Source: Anaerolineae bacterium (lineage in GTDB: Bacteria; Chloroflexota; Anaerolineae; UBA3071). From it: a stretch of 40,609 bases of DNA. This document shows, one piece after another, positions 1 to 6,392 of the stretch. A program made the position numbers and the translations under genes. The number at the start of each line of letters is the position of its first letter. The stretch's first letter is position 1. Location of the stretch: positions 1-40,609 of the forward strand of contig JARYMM010000031.1 of the NCBI GenBank assembly GCA_029907105.1, written 5' to 3'. The notes under the pieces are model-generated. The model did no database searches. It was given only the letters and a program-made list of their open reading frames with translations, and was not told the DNA's origin.

Positions 1-373
1 CTCGGGAGTGCGTCCAGGATCATCCCCTGCCCTGGCAACCTGCTCAAGAACGCTTGACCCCAGAGCGGACCCTACAAAGCCTGGCCGCGACTTTCCGAGC
101 GATTGGCACCCCGGCTGTGCCACCGCAAAGGCGCGGAAAGTCGCCTGGTTGGCCGACAGGGCGGTCACGGGCTCGCCCTCCGCGCTATCGGGTGGCCGCA
201 AAGGGCAAGAACAAAGCCAAAAGGGCTTGAAATCGGGGCGAAACTCGATTGTTAAAGAGCCTGAGCCATCTCGGCGTCTGCCGAGTGCGTTGCTTCGCGC
301 CCACATTCAGACATTACGCATTTGAGGCTTTATGAAAGTCTATCACTTGACAAATCGTTATAGTCTAAACTCG
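1..373. other. Gene-free left edge with several stable hairpins
   Basis: No convincing gene was found here. The stretch contains several inverted repeats. GCGACTTTCCG (87-97) pairs perfectly with CGGAAAGTCGC (134-144), and GGCAC/GTGCC (105-109/117-121) lies inside that loop. CTCGGC/GCCGAG occurs at about 273-288. A good leftward promoter sits just to the right (374-403), so the strand read toward position 1 could carry a structured leader or non-coding RNA whose remainder lies outside the window. It was not matched to any known RNA family. A 105-codon reading frame on the plus strand has no protein-like features. Confidence 0.35.
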
Positions 374-403
374 AGTATACCAGAAGGTACAGAAAGATGT
401 CAA
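374..403 (-). promoter_or_regulatory. Leftward sigma-70-type promoter
   Basis: On the minus strand there is a perfect TTGACA (398-403) and a TATACT (374-379) separated by 18 bases. Transcription would start near 367 and run toward position 1, into the hairpin-rich stretch. It lies downstream of the 2325-to-526 operon, so it serves something beyond the left edge or a non-coding RNA. Confidence 0.5.
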
Positions 404-416
404 CATCGCCATCTGA

Positions 417-511
417 GGGCTTGCGCAGCGATTGGGCGCAAGCCCCAATAGGGGGTGGGAGATGAGCGAGGGGGTACCCCTCGTACTCCCCGGCTTCCGC
501 TGCGCACGCCC
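417..511. repeat. ~95-bp structured repeat, copy A
   Basis: The ends are near-inverted: GGGCTTGCGCAGCG on the left and CGCTGCGCACGCCC on the right. Internal palindromes include CGAGGGGGTACCCCTCG. A close relative in the same orientation occurs at 24916-25013. The size, terminal inverted repeats and internal structure resemble a small non-autonomous (MITE- or REP-like) element. It begins just past the stop codon of the aminotransferase gene at 526. Confidence 0.75.
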
Positions 512-525
512 CTCTGACCACGCCG

Positions 526-1368
526 CTACTTCTCGCTGTGGCTGGCCAGATACTGCCGGTCGTAGGTGGCGAAGATGTCCATCAGGCGACGGGTGAACGG
601 GCCCACCCGCCCGTCGCCCACCGGCTGCCCGTCCAGGCGGGTGACGGGCAGCACCTTGCGGCTGGTGCTGGTGATGAAGGCTTCCTGCCACATCGCCCGC
701 GCGGAGAGGAGCGGCGGGCGTTCCTCGATGAGGATGGACGCTTGCCGGGCCAGGCGCAGCACGAGCGCCCGCGTCACGCCGGGCAGCACCATCTCCACCG
801 GTGCTGTCAGCACCCGCCCTTCCTGCACGACGAAGAAGTTGCTGCTGGCCCCTTCCGTGATCCTGTCTCCTTGATGCAGCAGCGCCTCGTGGGCCCCCCG
901 CCGGCTGGCCTCCCGGCGGGCCAGGAAGTTCAACAGGGTGTTCAGCGACTTGGCCTGCGGCAGGTAACGCACGCCTTCTACGGTGATGAGCTCTACGCCC
1001 TGCTCATAGAGGACAGGCGGATAGTGGGGCGGCTCCTGAGGCCAGAGGGCACAGACAGGGCCGTTGCCTGGCGTCGGCCCCAGGGCCAGAATGCGCAGCA
1101 GGCAGTGAGTCACCCCGGAGTGAGCCAGCAGCGGCTGCACCCAGGAGCCGATGACTTCAGGCGGGGCGGGCAGCTCCAACTCGATCAGCGCCGCCGAACC
1201 GGCCAGCCGCCGCAGATGATCGTCCAGGTGGAAGGCCACTCCTCGTTCGACGCGCACCGATTCGTACACGCCGAAGCTGTACAGCAGGGCGGGGGTGAGC
1301 ACGCACACGCGTGCCGCGTCGGCGCGGACGATTTCGCCATTGAGGGAGACGTATTCCGGCATGGGCAT
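526..1368 (-). CDS. Class IV aminotransferase (branched-chain / D-amino acid / aminodeoxychorismate lyase family)
   Basis: A 280-residue protein of the fold-type IV PLP enzyme family. The PLP lysine is K140, in the stretch LPQAKSLNTLLN. The cofactor-binding motif ITEGASSNFFVV follows, and the C-terminal half has VLPGVTRALVLRLA, typical of IlvE/Dat/PabC-type proteins. The length is normal. Which of the three activities it has cannot be decided by eye: the weak similarity in the N-terminal substrate loop fits either a D-amino acid aminotransferase or an aminodeoxychorismate lyase. It is the second gene of a minus-strand pair, 9 bases after the unknown membrane protein, and is probably co-transcribed from the promoter at 2370-2398. 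Two in-frame ATGs (residues 1 and 3) make the exact start uncertain. Confidence 0.85.
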   Translation of the reverse strand: MPMPEYVSLNGEIVRADAARVCVLTPALLYSFGVYESVRVERGVAFHLDDHLRRLAGSAALIELELPAPPEVIGSWVQPLLAHSGVTHCLLRILALGPTPGNGPVCALWPQEPPHYPPVLYEQGVELITVEGVRYLPQAKSLNTLLNFLARREASRRGAHEALLHQGDRITEGASSNFFVVQEGRVLTAPVEMVLPGVTRALVLRLARQASILIEERPPLLSARAMWQEAFITSTSRKVLPVTRLDGQPVGDGRVGPFTRRLMDIFATYDRQYLASHSEK

Positions 1369-1377
1369 GGGACAGCC

Positions 1378-2325
1378 TCAGCTTGCTTCTTCGCCGGGGG
1401 CAGCGAAAGGCTTGGCCATGGCATCAATGAGGGGGATGCCGGCGGCATTGGCGATGCTCACGATGCCGTACCAGATGGCCTCCGTGCGGTCAATCTGGCG
1501 GCCGCTGGCCAGGGCGATGGCCAACAGGACCAACACCACCACCGGCCCCAGGGCCTTCTGCAGCAGCGAGAGGCCGGAAGCGCTGAAACGCCAGAAGCTC
1601 TTGACCTCCACGGTGAGGGGGAGGGTCTTGAGCGGCGTGGCGATGGTTTCCTGCCCGGCCGGGCTCTTGATGCTCTTGGTGACCCGCGTCCTGCGGGTGC
1701 CGGAGGCGCTCTCCTCCACCGTCTCCACGATTTCCACCGTCTTCACCACTTCAGGCACATCTATTTCCCGCAGGTAGGAGATGACGACGGTCAGCAGGCA
1801 ATCCTCCGCTCTCAGCGCCTTGATCAGGAAGGGGAAGCGGGTGACTCGATCCCTGCTCAGCGGTTGGGCCTGGGCTGCCTCCAGGATCTCGAAATCCCCT
1901 TCATCAGCCTTCAACTCGACCTGCAGCAGCGGCTCCGCCTCCAAAGCCTCGAATTCAAGCCGATCATGGACGGCTTCCTTGAGTCGCCGTCGTTCCTGGG
2001 GGGTCAGCTCTGGCAGTGCTTGCGCTTCGGGGGCAATGGCTACCTCCAGGCGGAACGCCTTGTGCACGTAGATGCGCCGGGTGTAGGTCAGGCGGTACTG
2101 GCGGCTGATATGGTGAGTGGTGGGGGTTTTGGGCACCGCGCGTCCGCCCCGCGTGGTTGGCGGCGGGGGAGCCGCTGCCACCTCCTCGGCCAGCGCCACC
2201 GGGGGGCCGGCCTCGGCTCCGCGCAGGCTGGCGCGTTCGCCACGCAGCAGCCGCCCTGTCCAGACATACCAGAGCAGCGAGACCAAAAACAGCAGTGCGC
2301 CGGTGATGATGATGGTGAGTGTCAT
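1378..2325 (-). CDS. Unknown membrane-anchored protein with two terminal hydrophobic segments
   Basis: A 315-residue protein of unrecognised family. It begins with one hydrophobic segment (about residues 3-20), followed by a Pro/Ala-rich stretch. A mixed alpha/beta soluble region of roughly residues 75-240 is rich in charged residues and beta-like strands. It ends with a second hydrophobic stretch (ALGPVVVLVLLAIALASG) and a short hydrophobic tail. The middle part has the look of an Ig-like or beta-sandwich surface domain, but that is only an impression. The start is well set: a strong AGGAGGGG ribosome site precedes the ATG, and the promoter at 2370-2398 lies 45 bases upstream. It is the first gene of the operon with the class IV aminotransferase; no functional link is evident. 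Confidence 0.7.
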   Translation of the reverse strand: MTLTIIITGALLFLVSLLWYVWTGRLLRGERASLRGAEAGPPVALAEEVAAAPPPPTTRGGRAVPKTPTTHHISRQYRLTYTRRIYVHKAFRLEVAIAPEAQALPELTPQERRRLKEAVHDRLEFEALEAEPLLQVELKADEGDFEILEAAQAQPLSRDRVTRFPFLIKALRAEDCLLTVVISYLREIDVPEVVKTVEIVETVEESASGTRRTRVTKSIKSPAGQETIATPLKTLPLTVEVKSFWRFSASGLSLLQKALGPVVVLVLLAIALASGRQIDRTEAIWYGIVSIANAAGIPLIDAMAKPFAAPGEEAS

Positions 2326-2369
2326 GGCGTTCCCCTCCTATCTTCTTGCCGGGCGACCCGGATAATCCC

Positions 2370-2398
2370 AGGATAGCACAGGGCTACCGGATTGTCAA
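2370..2398 (-). promoter_or_regulatory. Promoter of the 2325-526 operon
   Basis: Reading leftward, TTGACA (2393-2398) and TATCCT (2370-2375) are separated by exactly 17 bases. The predicted start is about 35 bases before the ATG at 2325. It lies back-to-back with the rightward promoter at 2469-2496. Confidence 0.7.
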
Positions 2399-2468
2399 AA
2401 AAGCTCGGCCCATTGCATAATGCCTGCGAATTGTACAGGCGGTATCCAAAGAGCCAGAGTACGCCAGT

Positions 2469-2496
2469 TTGACCAATCAGCCGGGGTAAATATAAT
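2469..2496 (+). promoter_or_regulatory. Promoter leading into the REP array and RAYT gene
   Basis: TTGACC (2469-2474) and a perfect TATAAT (2491-2496) are separated by 16 bases. Transcription would begin at about 2503, at the first REP palindrome, so the whole palindrome array would form the 5' leader of the RAYT mRNA. Confidence 0.65.
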
Positions 2497-2499
2497 TAA

Positions 2500-2724
2500 G
2501 GGCGGACGCCGTCCGCCCCTACCATCCGCCTCGTAGGGGCGCACGGCGTGCGCCCTTTGGCGGTGCGCCCTGTGGCGGTGTGCCCTGTGGTGGTGCGCCT
2601 GATGCCGACGCACAAGGGCGGACGCCGTCCGCCCCTACCATCCGCGTCGTAGGGGCGCACGGCGTGCGCCCTGTGGCGTGCGCCCGATGCCGACACACAA
2701 GGGCGGACGCCGTCCGCCCCTACC
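2500..2724. repeat. REP-type palindrome array upstream of the RAYT gene
   Basis: The array consists of two kinds of 19-bp palindrome. Type 1 is GGGCGGACGCCGTCCGCCC (2500-2518, 2616-2634, 2701-2719). Type 2 is GGGCGCACGGCGTGCGCCC (2537-2555, 2653-2671). A CCCCTAC-loop-GTAGGGG hairpin joins each type 1-type 2 pair (for example 2516-2539). The 56-bp compound unit occurs twice, then a half unit ends 24 bases before the RAYT start. Between the units lies a degenerate 15-bp tandem repeat of the form GTGGCGGTGCGCCCT (2556-2600). Placement beside a RAYT gene is the classic REP/REPtron arrangement. Confidence 0.9.
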
Positions 2725-2747
2725 ATGCCAAACGTGGAGGAAAGCCT

Positions 2748-3350
2748 ATGTCATCTTATCCATCACGCGGCCATCGCCGGTCCATACGCCTGCCAGGCTA
2801 CGATTACACCCAGCCGGGCGCGTACTTCGTCACCTTCTGCACCTACCAGGGCGAGGCGCTTTTCGGCGAGGTGATCAACGGCGTCATGGTGCTGAACGCT
2901 TACGGCGAGATCGCGCAGCGGGAATGGCTGGCGTCCGCAGCGATTCGTCGTGAAATTGCCCTGGATGCCTTTGTGATCATGCCCACTCATGGCCATGCCA
3001 TCGTGTGGATCCTTTCCGACGACGCGCCCGATGCCGACGCGCACGGGCGGACGCCGTCCGCCCCTACCGCGTTGCAACGCGCACCCAAATCGTTGGGCGC
3101 CCTGATGGCCGGATACAAATCCGCCGTCACCAGACAAATCAACGCCCTGCGCAATACCCCCGATATGCCCGTCTGGCAGCGCAACTACTACGAGCACATC
3201 ATCCGTACCGAACACGCCCTGAACGCTATCCGCCAGTACATCCTGGACAATCCGGCGCGCTGGCACCTTGACCGCTACAACCCCCAGGCCAGCGCGCCTG
3301 ATCCGCTGGCCGCAGAGCTGTGGCGACTGCTCAAGGAGGACATCCCATGA
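2748..3350 (+). CDS. REP-associated tyrosine transposase (RAYT, Y1/HUH family)
   Basis: A 200-residue single-strand transposase of the Y1 (IS200/IS605-like) superfamily. The start at 2748 follows a GTGGAGG ribosome site. It opens with the family signature: RRSIRLPGYDYTQPGAYFVT, followed closely by a short FCTYQ. The metal-binding HUH motif is HGH in IMPTHGHAIVWI. The C-terminal catalytic tyrosine is probably Y164, in AIRQYILDNP, a hallmark of RAYTs. Such proteins recognise and move REP hairpins; a REP array lies directly upstream. Residues 93-107 (PDADAHGRTPSAP region) are encoded by a REP copy inserted in frame just after the HUH strand, at a loop where other family members usually have a short linker. 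It probably still folds; activity is not provable from sequence. Confidence 0.92.
   Translation: MSSYPSRGHRRSIRLPGYDYTQPGAYFVTFCTYQGEALFGEVINGVMVLNAYGEIAQREWLASAAIRREIALDAFVIMPTHGHAIVWILSDDAPDADAHGRTPSAPTALQRAPKSLGALMAGYKSAVTRQINALRNTPDMPVWQRNYYEHIIRTEHALNAIRQYILDNPARWHLDRYNPQASAPDPLAAELWRLLKEDIP
3024..3068 (+). repeat. REP copy inside the RAYT coding sequence
   Basis: A 45-base block starts with GCGCCCGATGCCGAC and continues with the 19-bp type 1 palindrome (3045-3063) and CCTACC. It matches the array segment at about 2680-2724 with only a few changes. It is exactly in frame (15 codons) and adds no stop codon, giving residues 93-107 of the RAYT. Confidence 0.85.
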
Positions 3351-3386
3351 CCTGCCGCGACGCCGCCTATACCATCTTCCAGCAAG

Positions 3387-5573
3387 ATGAAAACGATGAT
3401 TGAAACCCGGAACACCAACACCGCCGCCAAGGCCAGAAGCCTCGCCCTCTACCTGCTCCAGATCCTCGCCCTGGCCGTGGTCTACCACCTGGCGGCCAGG
3501 GTGGGGCTGAAGATGGCTTACGTGCAGGTCAACACTTCCCCGGTCTGGCCGCCGACGGGGATCGCCCTGGCTGCCCTGCTGATCTTCGGCTACAGGCTGT
3601 GGCCGGGCATCAGCCTGGGCGTGCTGCTCGGTTCGGTGCTCACCGGCGCCCCCCTCGGCGTGGCCGTCGGCATGACCATCGGCAATACCCTGGAGGCGCT
3701 GGCCGGCGCTTTCGGCCTCCAACGGGTCGTCGCCTTTCATAAGGAGATGGACCGCATCCGGGACGTGGTCGGGCTGGCGCTGGTGTCGGTGGTCAGCACG
3801 GCCGTCAGCGCCACGTTCGGCACGGCGACGCTGGCCCTGACCGGCGGCATCGCGGCAGGCCATGGCACCATCTGGCTGACCTGGTGGATCGGCGACCTGC
3901 TCAGCGCGCTGGTGGTCACACCGATGTTGCTGGTGTGGGTGACGCCACCACCCCTTCAGACCAACCGCCGCGCCTATGCCGAGGGGGGAGCTCTCCTGCT
4001 GATGCTCGGCCTGGTGACCTGGTACGTTTTCAGCAATCAGCCTCCGGTCGGCACATTCCATCAGGCGCTGTTGTACGTGATCTTCCCCTTCATGATCTGG
4101 GCCGCCTTGCGCTTTGGCCAGCGGGGTGCGGCGACGGCCGCCTTCCTGGTCTCGGGGATCGCCATCTGGAGCACTTCGCAAGGGATGGGGCCGTTTTCCC
4201 GCGAATCGCTCAACGACAGCCTGGTTCTGCTGCAAACCTTCACCGGCGTGCTCGCCCTGACCTCGCTCATCCTGGCCGCGGCGACCATCGAGCGCCGCAA
4301 GGCCACAGATGCCCTGCGGCAGCGGGTGAACGACCTAGTGACGCTCAACGACTCCTCGAAGACCTTCCTGGACAACTCCAGCCTGGCCGGGATATATGAC
4401 ACCATTTGCCGGCTGGCCGTGACCCGCCTGGGCGCCGATGCTGCCTGGATCGAGAGCCCGGCCGGCGAGGGTTCAGAGCCGCGCCTGACCGCAGCGTGCG
4501 GGATCAACACGGAAGCGGTGGCCGATCTCAAGGCACGGTGGGAAAAGGCTTTTTTGCCCCCAGATCAGGGGGAAGGGCACACGGCCGTGCACCTCTACGA
4601 CGCGGATGGTAGGGGCGGACGGCGTCCGCCCTGGGCGCACACCGTGCGCCCCTACGACGCGGATGGTAGGGGCGGACGGCGTCCGCCCTTGCGCACGGCC
4701 ACTGCGGACGACCTGGCACCGTCCCAGGTGGACTATCTCTACCAATCGTATGCCGCGTTTCCGCTTGTCTTCAGCAACGAATCGCTCGGCCTGCTGAAGT
4801 TGGTGAGCAGGAACAAGGCGTTCTTCACCGAGGACCGCTGCCTGCTCATTCAATCCTACGCTAACCTGGCCGCGGTGGCCATCCAAAACGCCTGGTTGTT
4901 CGACGAGGTGCGCCGGGGCAACAAACAGCTTCACGCCCTTTCCCAGCGGCTGATGAAGGCGCAGGAAGAGGAGCGGCTTCACCTGTCGCGGGAGCTGCAC
5001 GATGAGTCCGGCCAGTTGCTGGCGGCGCTGATGGTGCAGCTCGGCCTGCTGGAACGGGACGCCGATCAACCGGGGATCGTGCGCGAGCGGATCGGGGCCT
5101 TGAAGCAGGCCACGCGTGAGATCCAGGACAAACTGCATCGGCTGGCCATCAACCTGCGGCCGGCCAGCCTGGATCACCTCGGCCTGGTGACGGCGCTGGA
5201 GCAGTACGTCAAAGAGTTCCGCCGTCAGTACAACATTGACGTGGAGTTCGAGGCCGTCGGCATGCAGGACAGGCGCCTGCCCGGCGAGGTGGAGACGGCC
5301 CTCTTCCGCATCGTGCAGGAATCGCTGACCAACGTGGTGCTGCACGCCCAGGCTACCCGCGTGGATGTGTTGATCAGCCTGCGGGACAGGCACGTGGTCG
5401 CCATCATCGAAGACAACGGCGTTGGCTTCGTCCCCACCTCGCCGACCATGGAGAGCCACCTGGGGATATTCGGGATGCGCGAGCGGGTCGAGATGTTGGG
5501 CGGGAAGCTGGCCATTGAGAGCGCGCCTGGCAGGGGCACAACGGTCAGCGTGGAGGTTCCTCTGGATGATTAG
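3387..5573 (+). CDS. MASE1-GAF sensor histidine kinase (NarX/DegS-type HisKA_3)
   Basis: A 728-residue membrane sensor kinase. Residues about 20-305 form a multi-pass MASE1 sensor domain (signature VWPPTGIALAALLIFG near the start). A GAF-like domain covers about residues 320-515. A HisKA_3 dimerisation region has phospho-acceptor H538 in SRELHDESGQ. An HATPase_c domain has N649 (QESLTNVVLHA), the G1 box D676-N-G-V-G-F and the G2 box GIFGMRERVEMLGG. Residues 397-434 (GRGGRRPP occurring twice) are encoded by REP palindromes inserted in frame into the GAF-like part. The gene begins 36 bases after the RAYT stop and overlaps the response-regulator gene by 8 bases, so the pair is translationally coupled. 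The signal sensed is unknown. The Shine-Dalgarno sequence at 3387 is weak, and an in-frame ATG at 3396 is an alternative start. Confidence 0.93.
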   Translation: MKTMIETRNTNTAAKARSLALYLLQILALAVVYHLAARVGLKMAYVQVNTSPVWPPTGIALAALLIFGYRLWPGISLGVLLGSVLTGAPLGVAVGMTIGNTLEALAGAFGLQRVVAFHKEMDRIRDVVGLALVSVVSTAVSATFGTATLALTGGIAAGHGTIWLTWWIGDLLSALVVTPMLLVWVTPPPLQTNRRAYAEGGALLLMLGLVTWYVFSNQPPVGTFHQALLYVIFPFMIWAALRFGQRGAATAAFLVSGIAIWSTSQGMGPFSRESLNDSLVLLQTFTGVLALTSLILAAATIERRKATDALRQRVNDLVTLNDSSKTFLDNSSLAGIYDTICRLAVTRLGADAAWIESPAGEGSEPRLTAACGINTEAVADLKARWEKAFLPPDQGEGHTAVHLYDADGRGGRRPPWAHTVRPYDADGRGGRRPPLRTATADDLAPSQVDYLYQSYAAFPLVFSNESLGLLKLVSRNKAFFTEDRCLLIQSYANLAAVAIQNAWLFDEVRRGNKQLHALSQRLMKAQEEERLHLSRELHDESGQLLAALMVQLGLLERDADQPGIVRERIGALKQATREIQDKLHRLAINLRPASLDHLGLVTALEQYVKEFRRQYNIDVEFEAVGMQDRRLPGEVETALFRIVQESLTNVVLHAQATRVDVLISLRDRHVVAIIEDNGVGFVPTSPTMESHLGIFGMRERVEMLGGKLAIESAPGRGTTVSVEVPLDD
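4575..4688 (-). repeat. REP cluster inserted in frame in the histidine kinase gene
   Basis: Relative to the array at 2500 this block is inverted. It holds a degenerate type 2 palindrome (4575-4593), two type 1 palindromes GGGCGGACGGCGTCCGCCC (4613-4631 and 4670-4688), and a type 2-like GGGCGCACACCGTGCGCCC (4633-4651). GTAGGGG/CCCCTAC linkers join them. The 114 bases equal 38 codons and contain no stop, so the kinase frame is kept. The encoded peptide is Gly/Arg/Pro-rich and unlike a GAF fold. Confidence 0.9.
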
Positions 5574-6204
5574 GGTGCTCATCGCCGACGATCATGCCAT
5601 CGTGCGCACCGGGTTACGCGCTCTCATCGCCTCGGAGCCATCGCTGGAGCTGGCCGGCGAGGCGACCGGTGGCTACGAGGCCATCGAGCTGGTCGGCAAG
5701 ACCCGTCCGGATGTCCTGCTGCTCGATCTCAGCATGCCCGACCTGGACGGCATCGCCGTGACCAGGAAGCTCAAGCCCCAGGCCCCCGACCTGCGCATCC
5801 TGATCCTCACCATCCATGAGGACGAGGCATTGCTGCGGGAAGCGATCCGCGTCGGGGCTTCGGGCTATATCCTGAAGCGCGCCGCCGAGGCCGAACTGCT
5901 CTCGGCCATCCGCATCGTGATGCGGGGCGACCTGTACGTTGACCCGGCGCTGCTGCGCTCACTGCTCCTGGAGACGGAGAAGGCGGCTGCGTCCGAACGC
6001 CGGCCTGTCGAAGCCCTCACCCCGCGCGAGACCGAGGTGCTCAAGCTGATCGTGCAGGGTTATACCAATCGGCAGATCGCCGAGGAGCTGTGTATCAGCG
6101 TGCGCACGGTGGAAGGGCATCGCGCCAACCTGTCGGAGAAACTGGGCCTGCGCAGTCGGGTGGAGCTGGTGCGCTACGCCCGCGAGCACGGGTTGATCGA
6201 GTAG
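5566..6204 (+). CDS. NarL/FixJ-family response regulator
   Basis: A 212-residue DNA-binding response regulator and the cognate partner of the upstream kinase. The receiver domain (residues 1-120) has the acidic pair D8-D9, phospho-acceptor D54 in LLLDLSMPDLDG, a conserved T in LILTIHED and K in GYILKRA. The LuxR-type helix-turn-helix covers residues about 148-205 (LTPRETEVLKLIVQG, then NRQIAEELCISVRTVEGH). Its ATG at 5566 lies inside the 3' end of the kinase gene, 8 bases before the end of the kinase stop codon, with TGGAGG upstream at 5551-5556. Its targets are unknown, and no binding site can be assigned from one window. Confidence 0.95.
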   Translation: MIRVLIADDHAIVRTGLRALIASEPSLELAGEATGGYEAIELVGKTRPDVLLLDLSMPDLDGIAVTRKLKPQAPDLRILILTIHEDEALLREAIRVGASGYILKRAAEAELLSAIRIVMRGDLYVDPALLRSLLLETEKAAASERRPVEALTPRETEVLKLIVQGYTNRQIAEELCISVRTVEGHRANLSEKLGLRSRVELVRYAREHGLIE

Positions 6205-6251
6205 CCGATTCGCCGGGACCCGGATAAACACGGGCAAGGGTCATTGCCGGG

Positions 6252-6280
6252 TTGACGACCGGCGGCGTCAACAGTATAAT
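6252..6280 (+). promoter_or_regulatory. Promoter of the lipoprotein gene
   Basis: TTGACG (6252-6257) and TATAAT (6275-6280) are separated by exactly 17 bases, a near-consensus promoter. The start would be near 6287, leaving a leader of about 105 bases before the ATG at 6393. Confidence 0.8.
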
Positions 6281-6355
6281 GTAGCAGGGGTGCGTGAAAA
6301 CGCCCGGCGTGCCTGCCGAGAGATACGAAAATTTGACTTTGCCAAGAGGCCAATT

Positions 6356-6379
6356 GCTCCGTTAAACCGGGGCTTTTTT
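6356..6379 (+). terminator. Terminator-like hairpin in the lipoprotein leader
   Basis: GCTCCG (6356-6361) pairs with CGGGGC (6368-6373) around a TTAAAC loop and is followed by six T residues (6374-6379). This is the form of an intrinsic terminator. It sits between the strong promoter (6252-6280) and the ribosome site (GAGG, 6383-6386), so it may act as an attenuator of the downstream gene. The stem is short, with one G-U pair. Confidence 0.5.
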
Positions 6380-6392
6380 GATGAGGTGAAAA

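Noticed and set aside
8..325. A 105-codon open frame at the left edge
   Set aside because: Low-complexity composition, no ribosome site, and it runs through stable inverted repeats; looks like chance.
538..2376. A 612-codon plus-strand frame opposite the aminotransferase and membrane protein genes
   Set aside because: Antisense shadow in GC-rich DNA; the minus-strand proteins have clear family motifs and promoters.
2500..2724. Possible CRISPR array
   Set aside because: The units are back-to-back palindromes of two kinds with no regular unique spacers and no cas genes; placement beside a RAYT explains them.
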